From assembly GCA_900552455.1 (NCBI GenBank), contig URZX01000008.1, positions 23,858 to 87,857 on the forward strand: a stretch of 64,000 nucleotides of DNA, given 5' to 3'. The stretch's first letter is position 1; the number at the start of each line of letters is the position of its first letter. This document shows, in pieces, positions 29,699 through 37,998 of the stretch. The position numbers and the translations under genes are program-made. Source of the stretch: an uncultured Peptococcaceae bacterium (GTDB taxonomy: Bacteria; Bacillota; Peptococcia; Peptococcales; Peptococcaceae). A model generated the notes under the pieces. That model saw nothing but the letters and a program-made list of their open reading frames with translations, was not told the DNA's origin and did not search any database.

Positions 29699-30910
29699 TT
29701 ACTGCGAGAGCAACGCCTGATAAGAGCCCAGCACCGGCAAAAACAATCCCAGTGCCACAAAAAGCACGAACACGCCCAGGAGCATGATGGCCACAGGCTC
29801 AACAAGCCGGATCCACATCGACAGCTCTTCAAAAAGGATCGTCTCGCAGTATTCCGCCGAATCCGTCAGCGTCTGCGAAAGCTGACCATAGCGCTCGCCG
29901 CTCAGGAGCATCAGCCGTGCTGGCTCTGGCACAAAAACCGCGTCGGCAAGGACCTGCGAAAGTTCTGCTCCCTGCGCCATATTTTCACGAACAGCCGCTA
30001 CATCTGCCGCAAAGACGGTGCGCGAAAAATAACGCTCCATCTCCTCCAGCGCATCGCCCACCGGCACGCTGGATTGCAGCATCTGACCAAAAAGCCGCGC
30101 AAAAGGCACATAGATCTGCAGCACAAAATATTTCCGCAAGAGCGGCACACGGAGCACCAAGGCGCGCAAGATCCCACGTCCTGAGGCATGCTCCTGTTTA
30201 TTGCCAGTGCTCCCCAATAGCAACACAATCCCCACAGCGAAAGCGAGCAGCAGCCATCCGCCGTACTGCGCCAGGCCGTCGTGCACGAGCAAAATGAATC
30301 GCATCAACACCGGCACCTCAGTATTAAAATCCATGAACTGACGCACCAGCACCGGGAGCACCACAAAACTCAGCACCAACCCAACGAGCAGGAGTGTCAC
30401 CAAAACAATCATCGGATACAGCAACTGCTGCTGAATACGTTTTTTCAGCCGCTCCTGATTTTCGAGATGCCGACAGATCTCCTGCAGCACCTGCGCCAGC
30501 TGCCCTTGCCGCTCACCGATCGCGATCCATTGGCAGAGCAGCAGCGGCACACTTTTTTCACGGCGCAGCGCTTCAGAAAAAGCCAGACCTGCATGCATCC
30601 CGCTTTCAATCCTGGAAACGAATGCACGCTGTCGCTCGCTCATTTGTCCACGATTCATATGCGCCAGCGCTTCTGACAGCTGCACACCGCTGGATTGCGC
30701 CATCGCCAACTGGCGCAGAAAAACCGCCAGCTGACGTTTGCTCAACCCGCGCGTAGAAAAAGCAGCCGGCCGCCGCAGCCCAAACAACCAGATCGGATAG
30801 ATGCCACATTCAGCGAGCAAGGCGCAACAATCCGCTGCGCTTTCTGCCTGCTGCCAGTGCACCCGTCCACGTCCACTGCTATCAAGATAATGGTAGACAA
30901 AGGTTGTCAT
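29699..30910 (-). CDS. type II secretion/type IV pilus platform protein GspF/PilC
   Basis: 403 residues with two GspF cytoplasmic domains (about 65-185 and 265-385) and three membrane helices (LVTLLLVGLVLSFVVLPVL, GGWLLLAFAVGIVLLLG, IMLLGVFVLFVALGLFLPV). It is the inner-membrane platform on which the ATPase acts. It starts 15 bases after gspE. Confidence 0.92.
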   Translation of the reverse strand: MTTFVYHYLDSSGRGRVHWQQAESAADCCALLAECGIYPIWLFGLRRPAAFSTRGLSKRQLAVFLRQLAMAQSSGVQLSEALAHMNRGQMSERQRAFVSRIESGMHAGLAFSEALRREKSVPLLLCQWIAIGERQGQLAQVLQEICRHLENQERLKKRIQQQLLYPMIVLVTLLLVGLVLSFVVLPVLVRQFMDFNTEVPVLMRFILLVHDGLAQYGGWLLLAFAVGIVLLLGSTGNKQEHASGRGILRALVLRVPLLRKYFVLQIYVPFARLFGQMLQSSVPVGDALEEMERYFSRTVFAADVAAVRENMAQGAELSQVLADAVFVPEPARLMLLSGERYGQLSQTLTDSAEYCETILFEELSMWIRLVEPVAIMLLGVFVLFVALGLFLPVLGSYQALLSQ

Positions 30911-30925
30911 CGTGTCGCCCTCCTT

Positions 30926-32431
30926 TTACAGCACCAATCCCTTCGCCTGAGCATCGTCACCGACGGTACGAAATCCCTGCGCCTGCGCTTGCTTGCGCAG
31001 AGCAAACCCGCTTTCGCCAGCGGCAACGCGCACGCGCTCCGCTTCGCTGAGATGCCACAATTCCTGCACCCCTGTGCGACCGTCACGTCCACTGCCCAGA
31101 CAGCGCCGACAGACACTGCCATCGGCCGCAACGCCGCTGCCGCCACAATCTGTGCACAGCTGTGGGAGAAGCCGCTGATTCACCACCGCCGTCAGAACCG
31201 CGCCCAGCAAAAGATCGCTGAGTCCGAGATCGCGCAAGCGGTCCACCGCTTCCTGCGCATTGTCCGCATGCAGCGTCGCGATCACAAGCTGACCACTCAA
31301 CGCCGCACGCGCGGCAATATCCACCGTTTCAGCATCGCGCAATTCGCCCACCGCGATCACGTCCGGATCGCTGCGCAGCATACCGCGCAGCCCTGCTGCA
31401 AAAGAAAAACCACTGAGCGCGTTCACCTGCATCTGCTGCACTTCCGGCAGCACCGCTTCGATCGGATCCTCGATCGTGTAGACCAGCTGTCCCTGCGCGG
31501 CCAATTGCTTCAAGCAGGCATAGAGCGTCGTCGTCTTTCCGCTGTTCGTTGGCCCGGTGATCAATACCATCCCGCGCGCCTTTTCCAGCAGTGTCAGCAA
31601 CGCCGACTGATTTTCTTCCGTAAAACCGAGCGCCGCCAGCGAACTGCGCCGCTGCAGCTCCGGCAAAATACGCAGCACGATTTTTTCACCGTTGAGCAGC
31701 GGCAGCGTTCCCAGGCGCAAATTGTAATCGGCGTCCCGGCAACGAAGGAGAATATGCCCATCCTGTGGAAGACGATGCTCCGCAACGTCCACTTCCGCCA
31801 GGAGCTTCAGCTTGTTGACGATCCCATCGGCCACCGCCGACGGCAGCTCCGCATACGTTTCAATCCGACCGTCCAAACGAAAATCGACGCGAAAACAATC
31901 GTCCGTTCGCAAAAAATGAACGTCCGTCGCTTCCGCATCGATCGCATCATCAAGGCTCCTGCCAATGAGCCCGTCTACATGACCAGGCTCTGCGCGCAGC
32001 AGCTCTTCCACCGCATGTCGACGCCGCGTAACATGCTGCACAGTATCCGCGATCATCCCGCACAACAGCGCAGAATGAACGCGCACTGCATCACTCAAAA
32101 AAAGCGGTGCATCTCCATACACCGCCTCAAAGGCGTGACGCTCTGCTGCATTCGGCGGACGCAGACAGACATAGCGCCCATCGCCCTGCAACTGATACAC
32201 TGCCCAGTCTGCGCACTGAACAAGCGTCGCCTGTAAACGCGCATTTCTTTCTAAATATATATAAGGAAGGCCAAAAAATCTGGTCAACAATGGCTGGGCA
32301 TCGTCGGCTTTCACCTGCTGGCGCTCCAGCCATTCGCCCAGCACATCGTTATCAGACCACGCCGCGTCACGATCCGCCAGGCCGGCATCTGCAAACAGCT
32401 GCACCAAATAACCACTGAGCAATCCCATCAT
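30926..32431 (-). CDS. type II secretion/type IV pilus assembly ATPase GspE/PilB
   Basis: 501 residues. An N-terminal GspE-like domain precedes the AAA-type ATPase with Walker A GPTNSGKTTT, an Asp-box region (TIEDPIEAV), Walker B in DPDVIAVGELRD and a His box (ATLHADNAQEAVDRL). The tetracysteine module CTDCGGSG / CRRCLGSG near residue 435 should bind zinc, as in PilB/GspE. Two adjacent ATGs (32431, 32428) are possible starts after GGAGGGCTTC. It opens the operon. No retraction ATPase (PilT) or prepilin peptidase is in the window. Confidence 0.93.
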   Translation of the reverse strand: MMGLLSGYLVQLFADAGLADRDAAWSDNDVLGEWLERQQVKADDAQPLLTRFFGLPYIYLERNARLQATLVQCADWAVYQLQGDGRYVCLRPPNAAERHAFEAVYGDAPLFLSDAVRVHSALLCGMIADTVQHVTRRRHAVEELLRAEPGHVDGLIGRSLDDAIDAEATDVHFLRTDDCFRVDFRLDGRIETYAELPSAVADGIVNKLKLLAEVDVAEHRLPQDGHILLRCRDADYNLRLGTLPLLNGEKIVLRILPELQRRSSLAALGFTEENQSALLTLLEKARGMVLITGPTNSGKTTTLYACLKQLAAQGQLVYTIEDPIEAVLPEVQQMQVNALSGFSFAAGLRGMLRSDPDVIAVGELRDAETVDIAARAALSGQLVIATLHADNAQEAVDRLRDLGLSDLLLGAVLTAVVNQRLLPQLCTDCGGSGVAADGSVCRRCLGSGRDGRTGVQELWHLSEAERVRVAAGESGFALRKQAQAQGFRTVGDDAQAKGLVL

Positions 32432-32495
32432 GAAGCCCTCCTTCAGTATGAATATTTTTCGTTCTCAATTATCCATTGCGGATTTTATACAAATT

Positions 32496-32524
32496 ATGAT
32501 ATCAGCATATGGTTCAGAATTCAA
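32496..32524 (-). promoter_or_regulatory. possible promoter of the pilus operon
   Basis: TTGAAT (32519-32524), 17-bp spacer, TATCAT (32496-32501) on the minus strand in a strikingly AT-rich 150-bp stretch upstream of gspE. Other AT-rich hexamers nearby could also serve. Confidence 0.4.
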
Positions 32525-32576
32525 TATATGTTTTGAAAAATCTCCACTATGACACATCTTTTTCTGTAACCACAAG

Positions 32577-32614
32577 AAAAAAAGTCTCTCCCGCTGCTTG
32601 CTGGGAAAGACTTT
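32577..32614 (-). terminator. terminator of the sufCB operon
   Basis: AAAGTCTTTCCC / GGGAGAGACTTT stem on the minus strand followed by TTTTTCTT, about 18 bases after the SufB-like stop. Confidence 0.85.
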
Positions 32615-32631
32615 ATGGTTCTTCTCTATGA

Positions 32632-33549
32632 TCATTTCAGGAAGCCGTTGATGATCTGCTCCTCTGCTTCCTGCTCGGTGAGGCCGAGGGTCATGAGCTT
32701 GATAAGCTGCTCGCCGGCGATCTTGCCGATGGCGGCTTCGTGGATCAGGCTGGCATCGATGCAGTTGGCGGAGAGCTGTGGCGACGCGATGACGTGAGCG
32801 TCGTCCATGATGATGGCATCGCATTCGGTGTGGCCGTAACATTCTGCATTGCCGTTGATGCGGCTGACAAAATCCTGCATGGAGCGGTCTTTGGCAACAC
32901 TGCGGCTGACAACGTTGGCGCTGCAATTCTCGCCGTTGAGGTCCACTTCAAAATTGGTCTTGGCGACCTGGTCGCCGGTGGTGAGGATTTTTTCGTGGAT
33001 GACGAGGGTGGCGCCGTCGGCGAGATCACCGGAGGTTTCGCGAATGGTGTCGTCGATGCCTTCGATCTGGGTGGTTTCCATCTCAAGCTCGGCGCCTTCG
33101 GCGAGATGGAGGATGGTGGTTGGGTTCATGATCTGCTTGCCGCGGCCGTCGCCTTCGCCGAAATGCTTTTCGATGTATTTGACCTTGGAATTTTTGCCGA
33201 CGTAGAAGGTGTGGATGCCGTCGTGCTGGCTGTCGCCGCCGCCGCAGTTGTGGATGCCGCAGCCGGCGACGATGGTGATGTCGCAGTTTTCGCCGATGTA
33301 GAAATCGTTGTAGACGAGATCCTTGAGGCCGCTTTGCTGCATGATGACTGGGATGTGCATGGATTCGTTGACGGTGCCATCCTTAACGTGGATCTCGATG
33401 CCCTGGCGTTCCTTCTGGGGAACGATCTCGATATTGGCGGTGGAGCGGCGACCGGCTGCCTGGCCGTCGGCGCGGATGTTGTAGGCGCCGACAGGGAGGG
33501 CGTCGAGGTCGGCGACTTCCTTTAATAAGCGTTTCTGAATTTCATCCAT
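32632..33549 (-). CDS. SufB-like Fe-S scaffold of the minimal SUF type (SmsB-like)
   Basis: 305 residues, much shorter than standard SufB (about 470). It keeps the right-handed beta-helix and C-terminal SufB/SufD core: GNAECYGHTECDAIIM followed by a HEAAIGKIAGEQL helix. It pairs only with SufC; no SufS, SufU or SufD is present. This is the organisation described for minimal SUF-like systems of anaerobes and archaea. With the ATPase it should assemble Fe-S clusters, relevant here given the hydrogenase and radical enzymes. It lies 15 bases downstream of sufC. Confidence 0.85.
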   Translation of the reverse strand: MDEIQKRLLKEVADLDALPVGAYNIRADGQAAGRRSTANIEIVPQKERQGIEIHVKDGTVNESMHIPVIMQQSGLKDLVYNDFYIGENCDITIVAGCGIHNCGGGDSQHDGIHTFYVGKNSKVKYIEKHFGEGDGRGKQIMNPTTILHLAEGAELEMETTQIEGIDDTIRETSGDLADGATLVIHEKILTTGDQVAKTNFEVDLNGENCSANVVSRSVAKDRSMQDFVSRINGNAECYGHTECDAIIMDDAHVIASPQLSANCIDASLIHEAAIGKIAGEQLIKLMTLGLTEQEAEEQIINGFLK

Positions 33550-33564
33550 TTTCGTGGTCCTCCT

Positions 33565-34278
33565 TTACTTCGTGAGCTTGTCCATGATCTTGGTGCAGCC
33601 ACTGCCGATGATGTATGGCATGACATCGTCCGGCTTGCCATCGCGCACGACTTTGCCATCCTGCATCATGATGATGCGATTGGCGATATTGAGAATGCGC
33701 TCCTGGTGGCTGATGATGAGGATCTTGCCGTTGGTTTTTTCATTCATTTTTTCAAAGACCTGGATGAGGCTCTGGAAACTCCACAGGTCAATACCGGCTT
33801 CTGGCTCGTCAAAGAGCGACAGTGCTGTGCTGCGCGCCAGCATCATGGCGATCTCAATGCGTTTCATTTCACCGCCGGACAAGCTGTCGTTGAGCTCGCG
33901 GTCGATGTAATCGCGGGCACAGAGACCAACTTCGCTGAGATAGTCACAGGCTTCGCTGAGCGTGGTGCCGCGGCCGCTGGCAAGGGTGAGCAGATCGATG
34001 ACTTTCAGCCCTTTGAAAGCGACAGGCTTCTGAAAAGCATAGCTGATGCCGAGATTGGCGCGATCGGTGATGGACCAATCTGTGATGTCCTGACCGTTGA
34101 AATAAATGCGGCCGCTGTTCGGTTTGATGATCCCGCAGATCACCTTCATCAGCGTGCTTTTACCGCTGCCGTTGGGACCGGTGATGGCGACAAAAGGTTC
34201 GTCAATCTCCAGATTCACATCGACGAGAATATCTGGACGATCCTCAACGCCGTAAGAAATATGCTCTAACTTTAACAT
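33565..34278 (-). CDS. sufC: SufC-like Fe-S assembly ATPase (SmsC-like)
   Basis: 237 residues, ABC-type ATPase without membrane partner. Walker A GPNGSGKS, signature SLSGGEMKRIEIA and Walker B ALSLFDEPEAGID (the DEPEAGID form is typical of SufC rather than transport ATPases), then switch His in ISHQE. It lies between a MarR regulator and the SufB-like gene. Confidence 0.9.
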   Translation of the reverse strand: MLKLEHISYGVEDRPDILVDVNLEIDEPFVAITGPNGSGKSTLMKVICGIIKPNSGRIYFNGQDITDWSITDRANLGISYAFQKPVAFKGLKVIDLLTLASGRGTTLSEACDYLSEVGLCARDYIDRELNDSLSGGEMKRIEIAMMLARSTALSLFDEPEAGIDLWSFQSLIQVFEKMNEKTNGKILIISHQERILNIANRIIMMQDGKVVRDGKPDDVMPYIIGSGCTKIMDKLTK

Positions 34279-34300
34279 TGTAACTCCTCCATTTTAACCT

Positions 34301-34741
34301 TTAATATTGATCAAGGGCCTCTTCAAAAGCCTCCAGCATCGTGAACACTGCCGCCGCGCTCTCCGGCGGTAGCGACTGAGCCGCGGCGATGACCTTGCGC
34401 AGCCTGCAGTCTCGATAAGCATAATAATTCGTCAGGATTTCCTGCCCCTTTTCCGACAAGCTGATCACCACCATGCCACCCCCCGCATCCGAAGGCGCAC
34501 GTTCGATGAGCGCCTTTTTTTCAAGCTTGGCCAGCGTCTGCGAAACAGCGCCCTTCGTGATGCCAAGCAGCATCGCGATTTGTGAAGCAATGACAGGCTG
34601 TTCGTGGGCAACAACGTCTAACACCTGGGCTTCGGAACCGCAGACCGTCTCCGCAGTGCCAAAAGTTTTGGGCTGTTTGGTCTTAGCATTGTATTTATTG
34701 ATCAGACGATAGGCAGTGATGTAAACATCCTTCCGTTCCAT
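34301..34741 (-). CDS. MarR-family regulator of the sufCB pair
   Basis: 146 residues from ATG 34741 (MERKDVYITAYRL), after AAAAGAGGTG; the frame extends upstream without a site. It is a winged-helix MarR fold: recognition region ASQIAMLLGITKGAVSQTLAKLEKK and wing DAGGGMVVISLSEKG. It is first in the operon, 22 bases before sufC, so it probably controls its own transcript and that of the Fe-S genes. It has no Cys cluster suggesting a bound Fe-S centre; the signal is unknown. Confidence 0.85.
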   Translation of the reverse strand: MERKDVYITAYRLINKYNAKTKQPKTFGTAETVCGSEAQVLDVVAHEQPVIASQIAMLLGITKGAVSQTLAKLEKKALIERAPSDAGGGMVVISLSEKGQEILTNYYAYRDCRLRKVIAAAQSLPPESAAAVFTMLEAFEEALDQY

Positions 34742-34771
34742 CAGCAGCACCTCTTTTCGAAGGATTTGCTG

Positions 34772-34808
34772 TTTAGCAGCTAAATCATTCTCGCTGATTA
34801 TTATTATA
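34772..34808 (-). promoter_or_regulatory. promoter and probable operator of marR-sufCB
   Basis: TATAAT (34803-34808) on the minus strand, followed downstream by a 13-bp palindrome TTTAGC-A-GCTAAA (34772-34784) between the transcript start and the gene. This is a likely MarR binding site blocking elongation or initiation. Confidence 0.6.
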
Positions 34809-34899
34809 CTGATACGCAGGGGAATGAAAACCCCTTTTTTCTCTTTTTTTATCAATCATGCTTATTCTATGTAGAATTTCCGCCGATCATAGACACAAC

Positions 34900-34940
34900 A
34901 AAAAGCGCCAGCCTCCTGCCAAAGCAGAATACCGGCGCTT
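34900..34940 (-). terminator. terminator of trxA
   Basis: AAGCGCC...GGCGCTT stem with a 26-base loop region and TTTTTGTT on the minus strand, 13 bases after the trxA stop. Confidence 0.8.
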
Positions 34941-34952
34941 CATCGCTAAAAC

Positions 34953-35261
34953 TTAGTCAAGCAGGGCAAGGATATCGGCCTTTGGCTGAACACCAACGGA
35001 CTGGTTGACGATCTTCCCATCCTTGACAGCAACGAGGGTTGGAATACTCATCACACGGAACGCAGTGGCCAGTTCGGTCTGTTCATCAACGTTGATCTTA
35101 CCAACTTTGATGTCTTCGCGTTCGTTTGCGATCTGCTCAACGATTGGACCAACCATGCGGCAAGGACCGCACCAAGCTGCCCAAAAATCGAGGAGCACAG
35201 GTTTTTCACTTTTGATAACTTCCTCTTCAAAGTTTTCTTTGGTAATGGTAATGACTGCCAT
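34953..35261 (-). CDS. trxA: thioredoxin
   Basis: 102 residues, cytoplasmic disulfide reductant. The active site is WCGPC (Cys31, Cys34) and the cis-proline is in SIPTL (Pro74). Start after GAAGGAGG. It has its own terminator. No thioredoxin reductase gene lies nearby. Confidence 0.96.
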   Translation of the reverse strand: MAVITITKENFEEEVIKSEKPVLLDFWAAWCGPCRMVGPIVEQIANEREDIKVGKINVDEQTELATAFRVMSIPTLVAVKDGKIVNQSVGVQPKADILALLD

Positions 35262-35352
35262 GTGTCTATTTTCCTCCTTCAGGATACGTTGCTAATAGTA
35301 TAACATACTTTGCGCAGTTTGAAATCCCCAAATCACGGCAAACTATAAGATT

Positions 35353-35667
35353 TTATCGATGACTTGCATCATCCGCATATTTCAGCGCTTCGAGTTCGCT
35401 CATAAAAAGGTCATAATAATCGTCCTCGCCTTCGAGAACGGGAGAATTTTCGCCGCCGCCGTTGGTGGCACGGCGCATGGTGGCGTAGTCGGCTTCGCCT
35501 GCGAAGGCGAGCTCTACGATGCTGAGCGGATAGCCGAGTTCGCGCGCGATGGCGCAGAAGCGTTCTTCGGCATTATCTGCATCGCGTGTGGCGAGCAGGC
35601 GGTCGCGCACGTCCGCATCATTTTTAGCGAGAGCACGCAATGCAAAGAGGGTATCTTGCAAATCCAT
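35353..35667 (-). CDS. small acidic conserved protein with Nif11-like N-terminus
   Basis: 104 residues from ATG 35667 (MDLQDTLFALRALAKND), after AAGGGAGG. The first 50 or so residues have the Nif11-like helical pattern (repeated DxxxRxxLLATRD, AIARELGYPLSIVEL) seen in some RiPP leader peptides and in stand-alone proteins. The C-terminal half, GGGENSPVLEGEDDYYDLF, is acidic and has no Cys, Ser/Thr-rich core or GG cleavage site, so it is probably not a natural-product precursor. It precedes trxA on the same strand. The function is unknown. Confidence 0.6.
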   Translation of the reverse strand: MDLQDTLFALRALAKNDADVRDRLLATRDADNAEERFCAIARELGYPLSIVELAFAGEADYATMRRATNGGGENSPVLEGEDDYYDLFMSELEALKYADDASHR

Positions 35668-35711
35668 GGTTTCGCCTCCCTTCATAACAAAGCACACAAA
35701 ACGCTGGTCGA

Positions 35712-35939
35712 TCAGTTACCAAGCAGGAAATCGAGCACATTCATGCCTGTCGAAGTATCCGCTCTGTAAAGTTCGGTATAACCGCACTCTTCGCAGCTGA
35801 TGGTGACGAAGCGTTTGTTCTGCACGTCAAATACTTTCGCAAATCCGCCGCCAGTAGCCTGAAACTGGTCGCTTTCGTATCGTGTGCAGCCACATTTCGG
35901 GCAGACGTACTGACGTTTTTCAAAATCTCGTTTAGCCAT
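35712..35939 (-). CDS. small zinc-ribbon protein (COG3478-like)
   Basis: 75 residues from ATG 35939 (MAKRDFEKRQYVCPKCG), after AAAGGACG. Two CxxC knuckles (CPKCG, CEECG) flank a segment with GGGFAKVFDVQNKRF; this layout matches the predicted nucleic-acid-binding zinc-ribbon family COG3478. It lies 44 bases upstream of the Nif11-like gene on the same strand. Confidence 0.75.
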   Translation of the reverse strand: MAKRDFEKRQYVCPKCGCTRYESDQFQATGGGFAKVFDVQNKRFVTISCEECGYTELYRADTSTGMNVLDFLLGN

Positions 35940-35976
35940 ATTTTTTCGTCCTTTCAAATGAAAAATTGCGTTGTGT

Positions 35977-36702
35977 TTATGAATGGTCGTTCAATCGTGC
36001 GCGCACTGCCGCCAGATCTTCTGGTGTATCGATCTCTGCCAGGAGATGGCCGGCGTAAGAAACAGGCGCAAGCCGCATCTCTGCCAACACGGGCGCCGCA
36101 GCAGTTTCGGCGTAGATGCTGGTTTCGCCACGCGCCACGGCGGCGTGCACAGCATCGCACCAGAGCGCCAGCGCCCGGGCGCTGAGCTTGTAAAAAGGCA
36201 TGAGGTTGACGCAGTGTTCACCAAACAGGTCCACTCCGATGGCAGCAATGTAACCGGTTTCAAGCCGCGCTTTGAAATCCTTTTCATTGAGCGGCGGCGT
36301 CGCATCAACAGCAGCCAAATCCGGTGCTGTGGTACTGAGTACTTTCTCCAGCCAGTTTGCATCAAAAACAAGGTCTCCGTGCAGCATCAGCAGTTCCTCA
36401 CCGCACAGGAGCGGCGCTGCCAGGTCCAGCGAAACGATGGCGTTTGTTGTCTGATAGTCGGGATTGTGGACAAATCGAACGTTCATCCCCTGCGCTGTTA
36501 ACGGCGCGCTCGCCGCCACGATCTGCGCCGCGCGATAGCCAGTGCTGATGACGACATCGCGCACCCCGGCGGCGCCCAGCAGGCGAAGCTGCCGCGCCAA
36601 CAGTGTTTCCCCGCCAGCCAGCGGCACGAGCGCCTTGGGCCGTTCGGCCGTGAGCGCACCCAGTCGTGAGCCGCGACCGGAATTAAAGATGAAGGCACGC
36701 AT
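35977..36702 (-). CDS. nucleotidyltransferase, phosphocholine/phosphonate cytidylyltransferase-like
   Basis: 241 residues from ATG 36702, whose A is the last base of the preceding stop (TGATG). The N-terminus RAFIFNSGRGSRLGALTAERPKALVPLAGGETLL is the sugar-phosphate/phosphocholine nucleotidyltransferase pyrophosphorylase loop, and MLHGDLVFDANWLE carries the metal-binding Asp. Coupling to a phosphonoacetaldehyde-reductase-like gene suggests it activates a phosphonoalcohol, for example hydroxyethylphosphonate, with CTP. The substrate is inferred from context only. Confidence 0.7.
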   Translation of the reverse strand: MRAFIFNSGRGSRLGALTAERPKALVPLAGGETLLARQLRLLGAAGVRDVVISTGYRAAQIVAASAPLTAQGMNVRFVHNPDYQTTNAIVSLDLAAPLLCGEELLMLHGDLVFDANWLEKVLSTTAPDLAAVDATPPLNEKDFKARLETGYIAAIGVDLFGEHCVNLMPFYKLSARALALWCDAVHAAVARGETSIYAETAAAPVLAEMRLAPVSYAGHLLAEIDTPEDLAAVRARLNDHS

Positions 36703-37850
36703 CAGTGCCACCCCCAGAGCGCCCGCCGGTACATCTCATAGAGATCGTCCTCCGTCAGCGCCACCGGATAATTGCCCAGCCGCTGCGCGTTCACCGAGCC
36801 TGCCAAAAGCGCCAGATCGCCCTCGTCCGCTGGCAGCCAGCCGTCGTCCAGCGCCGCCGCAGTGCGCAGCGCCAGAAATGCATCGAGGCCATCCTGCGGC
36901 GTTTTTCCGCCGAGAAGCCGCGCCAGTTCCGCAAGCGTCTGCGCCAGCGCCGCATCTTCGGCGCCGGCGCTGAGCAGCTGCTCCCAAACCGCCGGCAGAC
37001 AAACCGCTGCCGCATGACCATGGCGCAGGCCATAGAGCGCAGTCAATTGGTAACACATGGCGTGTGCGGCGGTTGTCGTCGTCAGGTTGATGGCACGCCC
37101 AGCGAAATTTGACGCAGCCATGACGGCGCTGGCTGCTGCTTCATCGCCGTGCAGATAAGCCTGCGCATTGGCAGAGAGCAAACCGATCGCCTGTGCCGCA
37201 TAGCGGCGGCTTTCGTCCGTAGCACGGCGCGACCAATAGCTTTCAATGCTGTGGCAGAACGCATCAAGGAAGGTTGCTGCACGCTCTGCATCGGGCAGCG
37301 TCGCCAGCTGTGCCGGATCGAGAATGACTGCTTCCGGCAGCAGCGCGTCGTGCGAAACGGAATATTTTTTCCCGCCGATGTAGATCGTCGCAAAATGGGT
37401 CGATTCGCTGCCGGTGCCCGCCGTCGTCGGCAGCGCCACATGAGGCACAGCCATTGGCGCTGGCTGCGTCAACCGCGACAGCAGTGTCGCCTGCTCATCT
37501 GCGCCGCCAAGTGCCTTGACCGCTTTGGCCACGTCGATGGCGCTGCCACCGCCGATACTGAGCAGCCCGTCGCATTCATTCGCACGGAACATCGCCAGGC
37601 CTGCCTGCACCTGCTCTGCTGTTGGGTTCGGCGTGAAGCCATCGAACTGCACCACTGGCATTCCGCGGTGCGCCAATTCTTCCGCCACGCCGCTGCGCGC
37701 CAAACCACCGCTGCTGACGATGAGCGGCTTCATCACGCCCAACCGCGCCAACAGCGTTGGCACATCGCCGCACATCGCAATCTCCGCCGACGCACGCCCA
37801 TCTGCGAGCATCAGCGCACCGCCGGCGCGTTCAAAAATGATCTGTTCCAA
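36702..37850 (-). CDS. iron-containing alcohol dehydrogenase, phosphonoacetaldehyde-reductase-like
   Basis: 382 residues, group III ADH fold: GGGSAIDVAKAVK binds NAD(P), PTTAGTGSEST is the family motif, and the metal ligands include Asp and His in LDAFCHSIESY and the HAMCYQL and RHGHA histidines. The segment TIYIGGKKYSVSHDALLP resembles phosphonoacetaldehyde reductases, which make 2-hydroxyethylphosphonate. PEP mutase and phosphonopyruvate decarboxylase are not in the window, so an ordinary aldehyde reductase remains possible. It overlaps the nucleotidyltransferase start. Confidence 0.75.
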   Translation of the reverse strand: MEQIIFERAGGALMLADGRASAEIAMCGDVPTLLARLGVMKPLIVSSGGLARSGVAEELAHRGMPVVQFDGFTPNPTAEQVQAGLAMFRANECDGLLSIGGGSAIDVAKAVKALGGADEQATLLSRLTQPAPMAVPHVALPTTAGTGSESTHFATIYIGGKKYSVSHDALLPEAVILDPAQLATLPDAERAATFLDAFCHSIESYWSRRATDESRRYAAQAIGLLSANAQAYLHGDEAAASAVMAASNFAGRAINLTTTTAAHAMCYQLTALYGLRHGHAAAVCLPAVWEQLLSAGAEDAALAQTLAELARLLGGKTPQDGLDAFLALRTAAALDDGWLPADEGDLALLAGSVNAQRLGNYPVALTEDDLYEMYRRALWGWH

Positions 37851-37923
37851 AATCGTTCACCCCTTCGTCACATTCATGCGCTTATTATACCACAGCCGCC
37901 TGTCTTCTTGCACCATCTGCCGC

Positions 37924-37980
37924 TTGACGCCGCAGCGCAAATGTGGTATATTTACCTCATAAAGAGCGAAATTTACCACA
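37924..37980 (+). promoter_or_regulatory. promoter and autoregulatory operator of the DUF3796-XRE operon
   Basis: TTGACG (37924-37929), 17 bp, TATATT (37947-37952). Overlapping the -10 is the imperfect palindrome TGTGGTATATTTACCTCA (37942-37959). A further half-site TTACCACA lies at 37973-37980, so TGTGGTA and TACCACA also form a perfect inverted pair 25 bp apart. This is a likely site for the XRE protein of the operon. Confidence 0.75.
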
Positions 37981-37998
37981 TAAAAGGAGGACATTCCC

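Noticed and set aside
30695..32236. 513-codon plus-strand frame opposite the pilus ATPase and platform genes
   Set aside because: Extremely Arg/Gln/His-rich shadow with no ribosome site; the reverse strand has GspE and GspF motifs.
35353..35667. RiPP precursor peptide
   Set aside because: Nif11-like start but no core with Cys/Ser/Thr, no GG site, and no modifying enzyme or exporter nearby.
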